Below are positions 1 through 9,444 of a DNA stretch of 64,000 bases, in pieces. A program made the position numbers and the translations under genes. Origin of the DNA: Qipengyuania flavescens (GTDB lineage Bacteria > Pseudomonadota > Alphaproteobacteria > Sphingomonadales > Sphingomonadaceae); contig NZ_JARULD010000001.1 of the NCBI RefSeq assembly GCF_029688735.1, positions 558,001-622,000 of the forward strand, read 5' to 3'. Every line of letters starts with the position of its first letter. The stretch's first letter is position 1. Under the pieces are notes generated by a model. That model was not told the DNA's origin, did no database searches, and saw only the letters and a program-made list of their open reading frames with translations.

Positions 1-2
1 AT

Positions 3-989
3 GCCGACAAGGCGGGGAATATCGCCAATATCTACAATGCCGCGATCCCGGCCCGGCCCGCGACCGTGGATGGCGAGCGGATCGACTGGCGCGGCATCCT
101 GCCCGGCGATCGCAGCGACCTGATCACGCGCGGCCCGGTCAGCTACGAGCAATTGCCCCGGTATGTGAATCCGGCCAGCGGCTGGCTGGTCGAGGCAAAC
201 AACAACCCGTTCCTCGACGCAGGCCCCGGCAGCAATCTCTCGCCCGAGGACTTCCCGCCCGAACTCGGCATCGAGACCAAGAACACCAATCGCGGGACGC
301 GTGGGGCGAAACTGATGGCCGAAGCGGATGTGCTCGATCGCGCCGCGCTGGAGCGGATCAAATACGACACCGGCTACGAGGACACCGGCTATGTGGGGCA
401 AATGCTGAAAGACGTCGCGGCAATCCGTACCGATGACGAGCAGTTGCTCGCCGCCCAGCGCCTGCTCGCCGATTGGGACCTGAAAGCCGACAATATCGGC
501 CGCGCGGACAGCCTTGCGCTGCTGATGATCCGGCCCTTCATGGGGTCGAGCTACAACAACGAACCGTGGCCCGACGCGGAGGAGGAACTGCAACGCTCGG
601 TCGACCACCTGCTGACTCATTTCGGGAGGCTCGACCCGCCGATGGGCGAACTGCTCCGCTTGCGGCAGGGCGAGGTCGACCTCCCGCTCGATGGAGGTTC
701 GGACACGCTGCGTGCTTCGACGCTGTGGGATATCGACGACGATGGCCGCCTGTCCGTGCGCCACGGCGACAGCTTCATCCAGTGGGTCGAATGGATGCCG
801 GGCGAGCGGGTCAAATCGCGCTCGATCCAGCCCTTCGGTTCTGCGACCACGCGGCCCGATTCCCCGCATTACGCCGATCAGGCTACGCTGTTCATCCAGC
901 ACCGCTTGAAGCCGGTGCACTTCTGGCGCGAGGATGTGCTTGCCAACGCCGTGCGCCGCTATACCGTTTCATCAAACCGAACTCGCTAA
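3..989 (+). CDS. Penicillin acylase family protein, C-terminal part (partial)
   Basis: The reading frame is open from the first bases of the window, so this is the 3' end of a longer gene. The translated part starts with ADKAGNIANIYNAAIPAR and goes on through WRGILPG and GWLVEANNNP. These are typical of the beta-chain of N-terminal-nucleophile acylases (penicillin G, aculeacin or acyl-homoserine-lactone acylase type), periplasmic enzymes that hydrolyse amide bonds of acylated substrates. The catalytic Ser at the start of the beta-chain and the signal peptide lie outside the window. The substrate cannot be inferred. A GTG at 66 could only be an internal codon. The stop is followed after 13 bases by the lipoprotein protease, so the two may be co-transcribed. 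Confidence 0.8.
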   Translation, partial: ADKAGNIANIYNAAIPARPATVDGERIDWRGILPGDRSDLITRGPVSYEQLPRYVNPASGWLVEANNNPFLDAGPGSNLSPEDFPPELGIETKNTNRGTRGAKLMAEADVLDRAALERIKYDTGYEDTGYVGQMLKDVAAIRTDDEQLLAAQRLLADWDLKADNIGRADSLALLMIRPFMGSSYNNEPWPDAEEELQRSVDHLLTHFGRLDPPMGELLRLRQGEVDLPLDGGSDTLRASTLWDIDDDGRLSVRHGDSFIQWVEWMPGERVKSRSIQPFGSATTRPDSPHYADQATLFIQHRLKPVHFWREDVLANAVRRYTVSSNRTR

Positions 990-1002
990 CAGGAACTCGA
1001 CC

Positions 1003-3876
1003 ATGCGCCATATCCTGCTCACCGGAATTGCCACCTTCGCTCTTGCCGGATGCGCCAGCGTGCCCGGCGAGCCGATGGCAACGGCAGTCACTCCGCCCGC
1101 CACCGACGGCTCGCTCGCCAGCCTCGTCGACAAGGTCGACATTCCCTACGAGCAGTTCACGCTGGACAATGGCCTCACCGTCCTCGTTCATACCGACCGC
1201 AAGGCGCCGATCGTGGGTGTGACGACCTATTACCGCGTCGGATCGAAGCACGAACCGCGCGGCCGCACCGGCTTTGCGCACCTGTTCGAGCACCTGATGT
1301 TCGGCGGCAGCGAGAACGTGGAGAATTTCGACATTCCGCTGGAGGCCGCAGGCTCGACCAGCACCAATGGCTCGACCAATTTCGACCGGACCAATTACGT
1401 GGAAACCGTTCCCACCGGTGCGCTCGACCTCGCGCTGATGATGGAAAGCGACCGCATGGGCTACCTCCTCGGCGCAATCAGCCAGGAGAAGCTCGATAAG
1501 CAGCGCGGCGTGGTTCAGAACGAGAAGCGGCAGGGCGACAACCAGCCCTATGGCCTGACGTTCTATACCATCCTTGAGGGGCTGTTTCCCGTCGGCCATC
1601 CCTATCGCCATTCGACCATCGGCTCGATGGCCGATCTCGACGCGGCGAGCCTCACCGATGTGCGCAACTGGTTCATCGACAATTACGCGCCGAACAACGT
1701 CGTCCTCTCGCTGACCGGCGATATCGATGCTGCGACCGCGCGCCCGATGGTGGAGCGCTGGTTCGGCGATATCGAGCGCGGGCCGGAAGTCACGCCGGTG
1801 CAGGCCGCGCCGGTCACGCTGGCGGCGGAGAAGACCCGCGAGCTGGTCGACCAGGTGCCGCAGACCCGCGTCTATCGCGCCTGGACCGGCCCGGGCATCA
1901 ATCACATTGACGCCGTGCCACTGTCGATCGGTATGAACATCCTCGGCGGCCTTGCCAGCTCGCGGCTCGACAATGTGCTGGTCCGCGACGAACAGCTCGC
2001 CACCAGCGTCAGTGCCTATAACTGGCAGTCCGAGCAGGTCGGCATCCTGATGGCGCAAATGGACATCAAGCCGGGCGTCGACCGCGCACAGGCGGAAGCT
2101 CGGCTCGACGCCGTCATGGCCGAATATCTCGCCAGCGGGCCGACGCCAGCCGAGATGGACCGCGCGGCCACCAGCTGGGTATCGAGCGAGATCGACGCGC
2201 TGGAACGCGTTGGCGGCTTCGGCGGCAAGGGCTCGACGCTGGCCGAAGGGCTGCTCTATTCCGACGATCCGGCCTATTACCGCACAGCACTGGAACGCGC
2301 GGCCTCGCTCGAAAGCGGCGAGGTGCGCGAGGCGCTCGGTCGCTGGCTTAGTCGCCCAGCCTACAAGCTTGCCATCGTGCCCGGCGAACGCGTCGAGAGC
2401 GGTGCGGATATGGGCGGCTGGGGCGACGAGGCAACCACGTCCGCACCTGAGCCGGACGCCAAGGAGCCGATCGAGATCACCCGTACCGGCCCGCCGCGCG
2501 AAATGCCGACGCCGCAAGACGTCGGCCCGCTGACTTTCCCGACCGTCGAACGTGCCGAACTGTCGAACGGCATCTCGGTCGCCCTGGCGCGCCGTACCGC
2601 CGTGCCCAAGGTCGTCATTTCGATGCAGTTCGATGCCGGCTATTCCGCCGATGGTGCGGCCCGGGCGGGCACGCAGTCGTTGATGATGGACTTGCTGGAA
2701 GAAGGCACGACCAGCCGCAGCGCCGTCGAGATCGCCGAGGAGCAGGAGCGCCTCGGCGCTTCGATCGGCACCGGCAGCTCGCTCGACACCAGTTCGGTGA
2801 CGATGAATGCGCTCGCGACCAACCTCACGCCGTCGCTGGAGCTGATGGCCGACATCGTGCGCAATCCCGCTTTCGCGCAGACCGAGGTGGAGCGTGTGCG
2901 CGACCAGCGCTTGGCCGAGATCGCGCAGCAGCTGTCCTCCCCCGGCGGGCTGGCCAGCCGCACGCTGCGCCCGCTGATCTTCGGCGAAAATCATCCCTAT
3001 GGCACCGTCGGCAGCCTCGGCACCGCGCCGGTGGTCGAGGCCATCGGCCCGGCGACCCTACGCGCCGAGCACGGCAAATGGATCCGGCCCGACAATGCCG
3101 AGATTTTCGTTGTCGGCGACATCACCATGCCCGAGCTTACCCGCCAATTGGAGGGCGCTTTCGGCGACTGGCAGGCAAGCGGGGCCGCCGCGCCCGAGAA
3201 GGTGTTCACCGATTCGGCGCGCGTGGACGGCACCCGCCTCGTGGTCATCGACCGGCCCAATTCGCCGCAATCGGTCATCTATGCCGGCCGCGTCCTGCCG
3301 CTCGCCGGGGCAACGCCGGGCCTGGAATCGCTCGACCTCGCCAATGAAGTGCTCGGCAACGGCTTCCTCAGCCGCCTCAACATGATCATTCGCGAGGAAA
3401 AGGGTTGGAGCTACGGCGCACGTAGCGGCGTCGATGCCCCGGCAGGTCCGCGCACCTTCACGGTCAGCACTTCGGTCCAGTCCGACCGTACGGGCGACTC
3501 CGTCCAGCTCATCCTCGATACCGCGCGCGAATTCGCCGAAGGCACCCGCACGGTCGACGATACCGAGTTCACTCGCGTGACCGACGGCAATATCCGCGGC
3601 CTCCCGAACCGCTTCGAGACCAATTACCAGGTGCTCGGCGCCATCGTGGAAAACGACCGGCTCGGCCGGCCGGACGATTACTACACCACCCTGCCCGCCA
3701 CCTATCGCGCGATCGACAAGACCGCGATCGATGCGGCGGCCCGGCAGTATCTCGGCCCCGACGACCTCACCATCGTGGTGGTCGGCGACCGGAGCGAGAT
3801 CGACGCGCAGCTCGAAAAGCTCGGCCTGCCGACGACCTATCTCGATGTTGACACTGATGTCAGCAACGCGGATTAA
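1003..3876 (+). CDS. M16 family zinc metalloprotease, lipoprotein
   Basis: A 957-residue pitrilysin-family (M16) protease. The first half carries the inverted zinc motif HLFEH (His93, Glu96, His97), with the third ligand Glu174 in VQNEKRQ, 77 residues later as expected. The second half, from about residue 510, is a second M16 fold without the zinc motif, as in two-domain members. The ATG at 1003 is preferred: AGGAACT lies just upstream and the start gives a lipoprotein signal with lipobox LAGC (Cys17), so the enzyme is probably anchored in the outer membrane facing the periplasm. Family members degrade peptides inside a closed chamber; the natural substrate is unknown. An upstream in-frame start at 934 overlaps the acylase gene and would spoil the signal peptide. 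Confidence 0.9.
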   Translation: MRHILLTGIATFALAGCASVPGEPMATAVTPPATDGSLASLVDKVDIPYEQFTLDNGLTVLVHTDRKAPIVGVTTYYRVGSKHEPRGRTGFAHLFEHLMFGGSENVENFDIPLEAAGSTSTNGSTNFDRTNYVETVPTGALDLALMMESDRMGYLLGAISQEKLDKQRGVVQNEKRQGDNQPYGLTFYTILEGLFPVGHPYRHSTIGSMADLDAASLTDVRNWFIDNYAPNNVVLSLTGDIDAATARPMVERWFGDIERGPEVTPVQAAPVTLAAEKTRELVDQVPQTRVYRAWTGPGINHIDAVPLSIGMNILGGLASSRLDNVLVRDEQLATSVSAYNWQSEQVGILMAQMDIKPGVDRAQAEARLDAVMAEYLASGPTPAEMDRAATSWVSSEIDALERVGGFGGKGSTLAEGLLYSDDPAYYRTALERAASLESGEVREALGRWLSRPAYKLAIVPGERVESGADMGGWGDEATTSAPEPDAKEPIEITRTGPPREMPTPQDVGPLTFPTVERAELSNGISVALARRTAVPKVVISMQFDAGYSADGAARAGTQSLMMDLLEEGTTSRSAVEIAEEQERLGASIGTGSSLDTSSVTMNALATNLTPSLELMADIVRNPAFAQTEVERVRDQRLAEIAQQLSSPGGLASRTLRPLIFGENHPYGTVGSLGTAPVVEAIGPATLRAEHGKWIRPDNAEIFVVGDITMPELTRQLEGAFGDWQASGAAAPEKVFTDSARVDGTRLVVIDRPNSPQSVIYAGRVLPLAGATPGLESLDLANEVLGNGFLSRLNMIIREEKGWSYGARSGVDAPAGPRTFTVSTSVQSDRTGDSVQLILDTAREFAEGTRTVDDTEFTRVTDGNIRGLPNRFETNYQVLGAIVENDRLGRPDDYYTTLPATYRAIDKTAIDAAARQYLGPDDLTIVVVGDRSEIDAQLEKLGLPTTYLDVDTDVSNAD

Positions 3877-3917
3877 GGTGCCACTTCAAACCCTCAATTT
3901 TGCAGAGAGGAATTACC

Positions 3918-4223
3918 ATGTCCGTAGCCGGTACGTATGACACCGTCGTCAAGAGCCCGATGGGCGACCAGAAAGGCACCTTCACCGTCGTCCCCGGTGA
4001 CGATGGCAACACCTTCACCGGCTCGATGGCCGGCGGAATGGGCTCGATGGACGTCAAGGACGGCACCATCAACGGCAACGCGCTGAGCTGGAAGATGGAC
4101 ATGACCGTCCCCATGCCGATGACGCTGAACTGCAACGCCACCGTCGATGGCGACCAGCTGACCGGTACCGTCAACGCCGGCGCTTTCGGCGACATGCCGA
4201 TCACGGGCGAACGCCAGGGCTAA
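3918..4223 (+). CDS. Small conserved protein of unknown function (101 aa)
   Basis: A 101-residue protein starting at the ATG that follows GAGAGG by about 7 bases. It has no signal peptide or membrane segment. It is rich in Gly, Met and Thr, with alternating beta-strand-like segments (GTYDTVVKSPMGDQKGTFTV; GNTFTGSMAGGMGSMDVKDG). I recall similar short sequences in alphaproteobacteria, sometimes beside longer beta-sandwich domains, but cannot name a family. It may form a small lipocalin-like or beta-barrel fold; that is a guess from the strand pattern. It lies 41 bases after the M16 protease and is followed by a terminator hairpin, so it may close that transcription unit. Confidence 0.7.
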   Translation: MSVAGTYDTVVKSPMGDQKGTFTVVPGDDGNTFTGSMAGGMGSMDVKDGTINGNALSWKMDMTVPMPMTLNCNATVDGDQLTGTVNAGAFGDMPITGERQG

Positions 4224-4246
4224 GCTGTTCTTCAGCGAGAATTGGC

Positions 4247-4278
4247 AGGGCGTCGGGAGCGATCCCGGCGCCCTTTTT
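4247..4278 (+). terminator. Rho-independent terminator
   Basis: The arms AGGGCGTCGGGA and TCCCGGCGCCCT form a strong GC stem with a four-base loop, followed directly by TTTTTCTTT. It ends the plus-strand unit of the small protein at 3918. It also faces the end of trmL on the minus strand, but only the plus-strand side has the T tract. Confidence 0.85.
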
Positions 4279-4285
4279 CTTTGCG

Positions 4286-4741
4286 TCAGATATGTGCTCG
4301 CACTGCCTGGTAGGCCGCCGCAGCCACCGTGTTGGCGAGGTTGAGCGAGCGCACCTTGTTCGAGCGCATCGGCAGGCCGACGAGCTGCTCGCGATGGGCC
4401 TCGATGATTTCCGGCGGGATGCCCTTCGTCTCGCGCCCGAAGACGAGATAGGCATCTGCCGGGTAATCCGGTTCGTAAAAGCTGCGCTCCGCATATTCCT
4501 CGAACAGATAGAGCTGGTCGGCGCGCGGTGCCCGCTCCGCGATGAAGGCCTCCCAGCTGGCAAACTCGACCAGCCGGATATGCGGCCAGTAGTCGAGGCC
4601 GGAGCGCTTGACCCTTTTGTCCGAAATCTCGAACCCGAGCGGGTGGATAAGCACCAGTTCCATATCCAGCGCCACGCAGGTCCGCCCTACCGCGCCGGTG
4701 TTGCCGGGTATTTCGGGCTGGACAAGGACGATGGAGGTCAT
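4286..4741 (-). CDS. trmL: tRNA (cytidine(34)-2'-O)-methyltransferase TrmL
   Basis: A 151-residue SPOUT-class methyltransferase that 2'-O-methylates the wobble nucleotide of tRNA-Leu isoacceptors. It starts IVLVQPEIPGNTGAVGRTC (family N-terminus) and has the C-terminal knot motifs LVFGRETKGIP, LPMRSNKVRSLNLANTVA. The chosen ATG at 4741 overlaps the upstream gene's stop (ATGA), and the protein then begins MTSIVLVQPE as in other members. A longer start at 4777 would add 12 residues with no homology. It is the last gene of the gatC-gatA-X-gatB chain. Confidence 0.93.
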   Translation of the reverse strand: MTSIVLVQPEIPGNTGAVGRTCVALDMELVLIHPLGFEISDKRVKRSGLDYWPHIRLVEFASWEAFIAERAPRADQLYLFEEYAERSFYEPDYPADAYLVFGRETKGIPPEIIEAHREQLVGLPMRSNKVRSLNLANTVAAAAYQAVRAHI

Positions 4742-5169
4742 CGCGCCTGGAACAGGCCCCACAGGAAGAGCGCCCAACCGATCGTCAGGAGACCGCTCGA
4801 TCCCATGACAGCGAGTGTGACGACGTTTTCGGCCAGAGCCGAACCGTCATGACCTGCGCCGGCCATCGGCAGCACCTGGCTGGCACCGTTCAATGCTGCA
4901 AGCGTTATGCCGACCCACAGGCCGACCATACCGATCGCAAGGGTCCAGCGCGCAATCTGCTCAATCCGTTGGCCGAGTTTGGCCGTGCTCCAGAGCGCGC
5001 CCGCGATCATCACCGCCATTCCGCTTTGCACGGCATCGAGGTGCGCGGACAGGGCCATCCGCGGGTTGGCGTGCAGGTCCACCGCAGCGCCTTGCAGGAT
5101 GCCTGCCATGAACAGCGCTGCCCCCGTGATAACCAGCGAACGGCCGGCCGGGGTTAGCGCCAGCTGCAT
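4738..5169 (-). CDS. Hydroxylaminobenzene mutase-like membrane protein
   Basis: A 143-residue integral membrane protein with four predicted hydrophobic segments (about residues 10-30, 48-62, 72-92 and 112-140). The segment HANPRMALSAHLDAVQSGM, followed by a central GHDG, resembles the hydroxylaminobenzene mutase (HabA/HabB) family, which rearranges hydroxylaminobenzene to 2-aminophenol. Many family members occur in bacteria not known to degrade nitroaromatics, so the real substrate here is open. The ATG shares its A with the gatB stop (TGATG) and its own stop overlaps the trmL start, so it is translationally coupled on both sides. Confidence 0.65.
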   Translation of the reverse strand: MQLALTPAGRSLVITGAALFMAGILQGAAVDLHANPRMALSAHLDAVQSGMAVMIAGALWSTAKLGQRIEQIARWTLAIGMVGLWVGITLAALNGASQVLPMAGAGHDGSALAENVVTLAVMGSSGLLTIGWALFLWGLFQAR

Positions 5170-6665
5170 CAGCCTAGCTTGTCCTTCAGGATCTGATTGA
5201 CCACCGCAGGGTTGGCCTTGCCCTGCATCGCCTTCATCGTCTGGCCGACGAAGAAGCCGAACAGCTTGTCCTTGCCGCCGCGGTATTCTTCGACCTTGTC
5301 GGCGTTGTTTGCGATGATCTGGTCGATCGCGGCTTCGATCGCACCGGTGTCGCTGACCTGCTTCAAGCCTTCGGTTTCGGCGACTTCCTCGGGGTCGCGA
5401 CCGGTCTTGAGGACGATCTCGTAGATCTCCTTGGCCTGCCCGCCCGAAATCTCGCCCTTGTCCTGCATGGCGAGGATGCTCGCCTGCGCTTCGGCGGTGG
5501 CATTCGAAGGGTCGGCCTCGTCCCCGAGCGATTTCATGACGCCGGGTGCGACCGAAAGCGCCCAGTTGGCGACCTGCGTAGCAACCTTGGCTTCCGGCTT
5601 GCCGATCTTCGCGGCAGTCGCAGCGAGCAGCGTTTCGAACCGGCCGAAGGTCTCGACCTCGGCGGTCAGCTCGCGCGCATTATAGGGTGTGAGGCCGAGC
5701 TCGCTCTCGTACCGCTGGCGCTTGGCATCGGGCAGCTCGGGCAGCGAAGCGCGGCATTCCTCGAGAAACGCGTCCTCCAGCTCCAGCGGCAGCAGGTCGG
5801 GGTCGGGGAAGTAGCGGTAATCGTGTGCGTCTTCCTTGCTGCGCATGGTCCGCGTGGTGCCGGTGTTCGGATCGAACAGGCGCGTTTCCTGATCGACCGT
5901 CCCACCATTTTCCAGCACATCGACCTGGCGATTCGCCTCGTATTCGATGACCTGCATGACGAAGCGCACGGAGTTCACGTTCTTCGTCTCGGTCCTGGTG
6001 CCGAATTCCTCGCCCGGCTTGCGCACGCTGACATTGACATCGGCGCGCATCGAACCTTCTTCCATGTTCCCGTCGCACGAGCCGACATAGCGCAGGATCG
6101 AACGCAGCTTGCGCACATAGGCCCCCGCCTCGGCGGGCGAGCGCATGTCGGGCTTGGAGACGATCTCCATCAGCGCCACGCCGCTGCGGTTGAGGTCGAC
6201 ATAGGACATGGTCGGATGCTGGTCGTGCATCAGCTTGCCCGCGTCCTGCTCGACATGGATGCGCTCGATGCCGATGACCTTGTCCTCGGCGATGCCGGCC
6301 TTTTCGTCCGCCTCGATCAGCAACTGCCCCTCGCCCACGATGGGGTGATAGAGCTGGCTGATCTGGTAGCCCTGCGGCAGGTCGGCGTAGAAGTAGTTCT
6401 TGCGGTCGAACCGGCTGTATTTGTTGATTTGCGCCTCGATCGCCATGCCGGTGCGCACCGCCTGACGGATGCACTCGGCGTTCGGCACGGGCAGCATGCC
6501 GGGCATCGCCGCGTCGACGAGGCTGACCTGCGTGTTCGGCTCCGCCCCGAAGGCGGTCGAGGCGCCGCTGAACAGCTTGGCTTTGGACGTGACCTGCGCA
6601 TGGACCTCGAGGCCGATCACGACCTCCCACTCGCCCGTCGCGCCCTGGATGCGGTAAGTGCTCAT
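5169..6665 (-). CDS. gatB: Asp-tRNA(Asn)/Glu-tRNA(Gln) amidotransferase subunit B
   Basis: A 498-residue GatB. The N-terminal catalytic cradle has [19 protein letters not shown], the [18 protein letters not shown] segment, DLNRSG and SMRADVNVS. The C-terminal YqeY-like tail domain (from about 340) ends [16 protein letters not shown]. GatB binds the mischarged tRNA and phosphorylates the Glu/Asp carboxylate so that ammonia from GatA can amidate it. This is needed where GlnRS or AsnRS is absent. Its start overlaps the stop of an 88-aa unknown gene (ATGA), which separates it from gatA. That differs from the common gatC-gatA-gatB order. Confidence 0.97.
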   Translation of the reverse strand: MSTYRIQGATGEWEVVIGLEVHAQVTSKAKLFSGASTAFGAEPNTQVSLVDAAMPGMLPVPNAECIRQAVRTGMAIEAQINKYSRFDRKNYFYADLPQGYQISQLYHPIVGEGQLLIEADEKAGIAEDKVIGIERIHVEQDAGKLMHDQHPTMSYVDLNRSGVALMEIVSKPDMRSPAEAGAYVRKLRSILRYVGSCDGNMEEGSMRADVNVSVRKPGEEFGTRTETKNVNSVRFVMQVIEYEANRQVDVLENGGTVDQETRLFDPNTGTTRTMRSKEDAHDYRYFPDPDLLPLELEDAFLEECRASLPELPDAKRQRYESELGLTPYNARELTAEVETFGRFETLLAATAAKIGKPEAKVATQVANWALSVAPGVMKSLGDEADPSNATAEAQASILAMQDKGEISGGQAKEIYEIVLKTGRDPEEVAETEGLKQVSDTGAIEAAIDQIIANNADKVEEYRGGKDKLFGFFVGQTMKAMQGKANPAVVNQILKDKLG

Positions 6666-6928
6666 TCTGTTTCCTCGAAACGTGTGCGGGCAATCGAGAT
6701 CATTTGGTCGAACATTTTCTCGAGACGATCAAACTGCCCTTGCTCTAGTGAGCCTTCCGGGAGCATTTCCAGCACCGCACGAACGCCATCGACCGAAGTT
6801 TGTATATCAACCGAGGAAGCAAGCCCGCGCTCTGCAAGAATTCGGAGGCCGTGGATGCCGGCTGTCAGCCCCGCAATACCCAGCAACCTATCGCGCCGGT
6901 CGTCAGAACTCTCACCGAACAGTGTCAC
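6662..6928 (-). CDS. Unknown 88-aa protein inserted between gatA and gatB
   Basis: A short gene filling the gap between gatA and gatB with stop-start overlaps on both sides (GTGA with gatA, ATGA with gatB). Three consecutive GTG codons (6934, 6931, 6928) could start it. The last is favoured because GGAG lies 8 bases upstream and it overlaps the gatA stop. The protein begins [10 protein letters not shown] and looks all-helical: segments around [19 protein letters not shown] and [20 protein letters not shown] are amphipathic. It has no signal, membrane span or known catalytic motif. Placement and tight coupling suggest expression in step with the amidotransferase; whether it binds GatCAB is unknown. 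Confidence 0.75.
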   Translation of the reverse strand: MTLFGESSDDRRDRLLGIAGLTAGIHGLRILAERGLASSVDIQTSVDGVRAVLEMLPEGSLEQGQFDRLEKMFDQMISIARTRFEETE

Positions 6929-8406
6929 CACCACTTCTCCGGCTTCGCGTCGAACCTGGCGCGTTGCTGGATCGCGAGCCCTGCGTTCAGGACGCCCTGC
7001 TCGTCGAAGGGCTTGCCGACGATCTGCAGGCCGAGCGGCAGGCCGTCCGCGTTCACCGTCGCGGGCACGCTCATCGCAGGCAGGCCGGCGAGCGATGCGG
7101 GGACGGCGAAAACGTCGTTGAGATACATCGTCAGCGGGTCGTCGTTGAGCGAACCCAAAGGAAATGAAGCGGTCGGCGTGGTCGGCGCGAGGATCGCGTC
7201 GCATTGCGCGAAAGCCTCGGCAAAGTCGCGGCTCACCAGCGTGCGGACCTTCTGCGCCTGATTGTAATAGGCGTCATAGAAGCCGGCCGAAAGCACATAG
7301 GTGCCGATGAGGATGCGGCGCTTGACCTCGTCGCCGAACCCTTCGGCGCGGGTGGCGGCGTACATGTCCTGCAGGCCCGCACCGTCGGGCAGGTCGCGCA
7401 GGCCATAGCGCACGCCGTCATAGCGCGCGAGATTGCTCGAGGCTTCTGCCGGAGCGACGATGTAATAAGCGGGCAGCGCGTATTTGGTGTGCGGCAGCGA
7501 GACGTCGACGATCTCCGCGCCTGCATCGCGCAGCCATTCCTTGCCCTGCTCCCACGACTTGAGGATTTCCTCGTCGGTGCCATCCATGCGGTATTCTTTT
7601 GGAATACCGATGCGCTTGCCCTTGAGGTCGGCGGAGAGGCCCGCTTCCCATGCGGGCACGTCCATCTTCAGGCTTGTCGCGTCCTTCGGATCGAACCCGG
7701 CCATCGCCTCCAGCATAATCGCGCAATCCTCGACGGTGTGCGCCATCGGGCCGGCCTGATCGAGGCTGCTGGCAAAGGCGACGACGCCCCAGCGGCTGCA
7801 GCGGCCATAGGTCGGCTTGATGCCGCAAATGCCGGTGAAGGCGGCGGGCTGGCGAATCGATCCGCCGGTGTCGGTGCCGGTGGCGGCAGGCGCGATGCGC
7901 GCGGCGACTGCGGAGGACGAACCGCCCGAAGAGCCGCCGGGGCTCATCGCGGCATTGCTGCCCGCTTTGCGCCACGGCGAATTGACGTTGCCGAAATAGC
8001 TGGTCTCGTTCGACGAGCCCATCGCGAACTGGTCGAGATTGAGCTTGCCCAGCATGCCCGCGCCCGCATCCCACAGGTTCTGGGACACGGTGCTTTCGTA
8101 CTGCGGGTTGAAGCCTTCGAGGATGTGGCTGGCGGCGGTGGTCTGCACGCCTTTGGTGGCGAACAGGTCCTTCATCCCGATCGGCACGCCGCCCATTTTG
8201 CCGAGGTCATCGCCCTTGGCGCGCTTCGCATCGACTGCGTCGGCAGCGGCGAGCGCATGATCGGGCGTGGTGACGATGAAGGCGTTGAGACTGGCGGCTT
8301 CGGCGACGGCAGCGTTGAACGCTTCCGCCACTTCGCGCGCGGTAAACTCGCCGGAATCGACGCCGTCGCGGATGTCCTTGACGCCAAGGTTCGTAAGGTC
8401 GGTCAT
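6925..8406 (-). CDS. gatA: Glutamyl-tRNA(Gln) amidotransferase subunit A
   Basis: A 493-residue amidase-signature protein. The Ser-cisSer-Lys triad is intact: Lys79 (PIGMKD), Ser159 ([14 protein letters not shown]) and the nucleophile Ser183 ([12 protein letters not shown]), with the usual spacing. GatA releases ammonia from glutamine and channels it to GatB. The ATG overlaps the gatC stop (TAATG). The match over the whole length and the operon place this as GatA rather than a generic amidase. A second, exported amidase-signature enzyme is encoded at 50743 and should not be confused with it. Confidence 0.97.
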   Translation of the reverse strand: MTDLTNLGVKDIRDGVDSGEFTAREVAEAFNAAVAEAASLNAFIVTTPDHALAAADAVDAKRAKGDDLGKMGGVPIGMKDLFATKGVQTTAASHILEGFNPQYESTVSQNLWDAGAGMLGKLNLDQFAMGSSNETSYFGNVNSPWRKAGSNAAMSPGGSSGGSSSAVAARIAPAATGTDTGGSIRQPAAFTGICGIKPTYGRCSRWGVVAFASSLDQAGPMAHTVEDCAIMLEAMAGFDPKDATSLKMDVPAWEAGLSADLKGKRIGIPKEYRMDGTDEEILKSWEQGKEWLRDAGAEIVDVSLPHTKYALPAYYIVAPAEASSNLARYDGVRYGLRDLPDGAGLQDMYAATRAEGFGDEVKRRILIGTYVLSAGFYDAYYNQAQKVRTLVSRDFAEAFAQCDAILAPTTPTASFPLGSLNDDPLTMYLNDVFAVPASLAGLPAMSVPATVNADGLPLGLQIVGKPFDEQGVLNAGLAIQQRARFDAKPEKWW

Positions 8407-8708
8407 TATTCGATCACCTTGGGCACACCGAAGAAGCCGTGTTCGGCCGCGGGTGCGTTGGCGAGCACATCTTCGCGGCGACCGCCGGCGGTTTTGGGGT
8501 CGGCATCGACCACGTCATCGCGCAGGCGCAGGTGGTTTTCGATCACTGCAGTCATCGGCTCGACACCGGACACATCGACCTCGCCCAGCTGTTCGACCCA
8601 TTCGAGGATGTTGTTGAGCTCGGGCACCATGCGCTCGAGCTCTTCGTCACCCATTTTGATGCGCGCCAGCGAGGCGATTTTCGCCACGGTGGCCTTATCG
8701 ACGGACAT
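8406..8708 (-). CDS. gatC: Asp-tRNA(Asn)/Glu-tRNA(Gln) amidotransferase subunit C
   Basis: A 100-residue GatC, the small belt-like subunit that wraps GatA and GatB and stabilises the complex. Typical features are [27 protein letters not shown] near the middle and LRDDVV, ending with [17 protein letters not shown], as in alphaproteobacterial GatC. It is the first gene of the five- or six-gene chain on this strand; the transcript start should lie in 8709-8799. Confidence 0.96.
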   Translation of the reverse strand: MSVDKATVAKIASLARIKMGDEELERMVPELNNILEWVEQLGEVDVSGVEPMTAVIENHLRLRDDVVDADPKTAGGRREDVLANAPAAEHGFFGVPKVIE

Positions 8709-8799
8709 GGCTGCCGTCCTTTCCGTTCCTGGTGTTGACCGGTTGCAAAGGGCAGCTAGCAGCGCCGCTCCGCAGCTTCAAGAATTCGCGCGACCCGGC

Positions 8800-9363
8800 C
8801 TATTCGGCCGGAGGCGCTGCGCCGGCCTCGCCCTGCTGCTGCTGTTGCTGCATCATCTGCTGCATGGCGGCGGCACGCGCCTGGAAATCTTCCTCGCTCA
8901 TGAAGTCCACCACCTCGACCTCGAACACGAGATCGGCATTGGCGGGGATCGGCGAGCCCGGCGGCGGTTCGGCGCCATAGGCCTGGTCTGCGGGGATGGT
9001 GAGGACATATTCGCCGCCCTTCTTCATCTGCGTCAGCCCTTCGATGAAACCATCGATGATCGCGCCTTCCTGCAGCAGCAGGGGATTGCCGTCCGGGAAC
9101 AGGCCCGGCGGGATCGGCAGCGGCTGCGAACGGTCGAATTCGGTCCCGTCGGTGAGCTTGCCGACATAGTTCACGAACACCACGTCGCCGACCTGTGGCG
9201 ATTCGCCCGTACCCTCGGCGACAGTCTCGACCGAAACGCCTTTGGGCACGGCGGCCCAGGCAAGCCCTGCGCCGAGCAGCACGGCGACGATCACGCCGAT
9301 CCACAGCTTGGTGAGCGAGCCCTTGGAAATGGGCTGGAGGGGAACGCGGGTAATCTCGGTCAT
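8800..9363 (-). CDS. FKBP-type peptidyl-prolyl cis-trans isomerase, membrane-anchored
   Basis: A 187-residue protein. Residues 19-38 form one hydrophobic segment, probably an uncleaved anchor that leaves the FKBP domain in the periplasm. The FKBP core (about residues 55-155) has GDVVFVNYVGKLTDGTEFDRS, IIDGFIEGLTQMKKGGEY, IPADQAYG and the closing LVFEVEVVDF. It catalyses proline isomerisation during protein folding. The C-terminus is unusual: a Met/Gln-rich stretch with seven consecutive Gln, then a Gly/Ala/Pro tail. It lies 91 bases downstream of the gatC start on the same strand, as a separate unit next to rpsU. Confidence 0.93.
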   Translation of the reverse strand: MTEITRVPLQPISKGSLTKLWIGVIVAVLLGAGLAWAAVPKGVSVETVAEGTGESPQVGDVVFVNYVGKLTDGTEFDRSQPLPIPPGLFPDGNPLLLQEGAIIDGFIEGLTQMKKGGEYVLTIPADQAYGAEPPPGSPIPANADLVFEVEVVDFMSEEDFQARAAAMQQMMQQQQQQGEAGAAPPAE

Positions 9364-9386
9364 GCAAATTCGCCTGTAATACGCAA

Positions 9387-9410
9387 AGGGCGCGGATTTC
9401 TCCGCGCCCT
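9387..9410 (-). terminator. Terminator-like hairpin after rpsU
   Basis: A perfect ten-base-pair stem (AGGGCGCGGA / TCCGCGCCCT) with a four-base loop sits between the rpsU stop and the FKBP start. Read on the minus strand it is followed only by TTGCGT, so the T tract is weak. It may end or attenuate rpsU transcription before the FKBP gene. Confidence 0.6.
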
Positions 9411-9444
9411 CATGGCTTAGCTTGTTTGGTGTCGCAAGCCGGGA

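Noticed and set aside
892..2994. A 700-codon open frame on the minus strand
   Set aside because: It is antisense to the M16 protease, whose sequence, motifs and start are clear. Its product is Arg/Ala/Gly-rich and has no motif; it comes from high third-position GC.
7204..9420. A 738-codon open frame on the plus strand
   Set aside because: It is antisense to gatA, gatC and the FKBP gene. No recognisable domain; codon bias mirrors the true genes.
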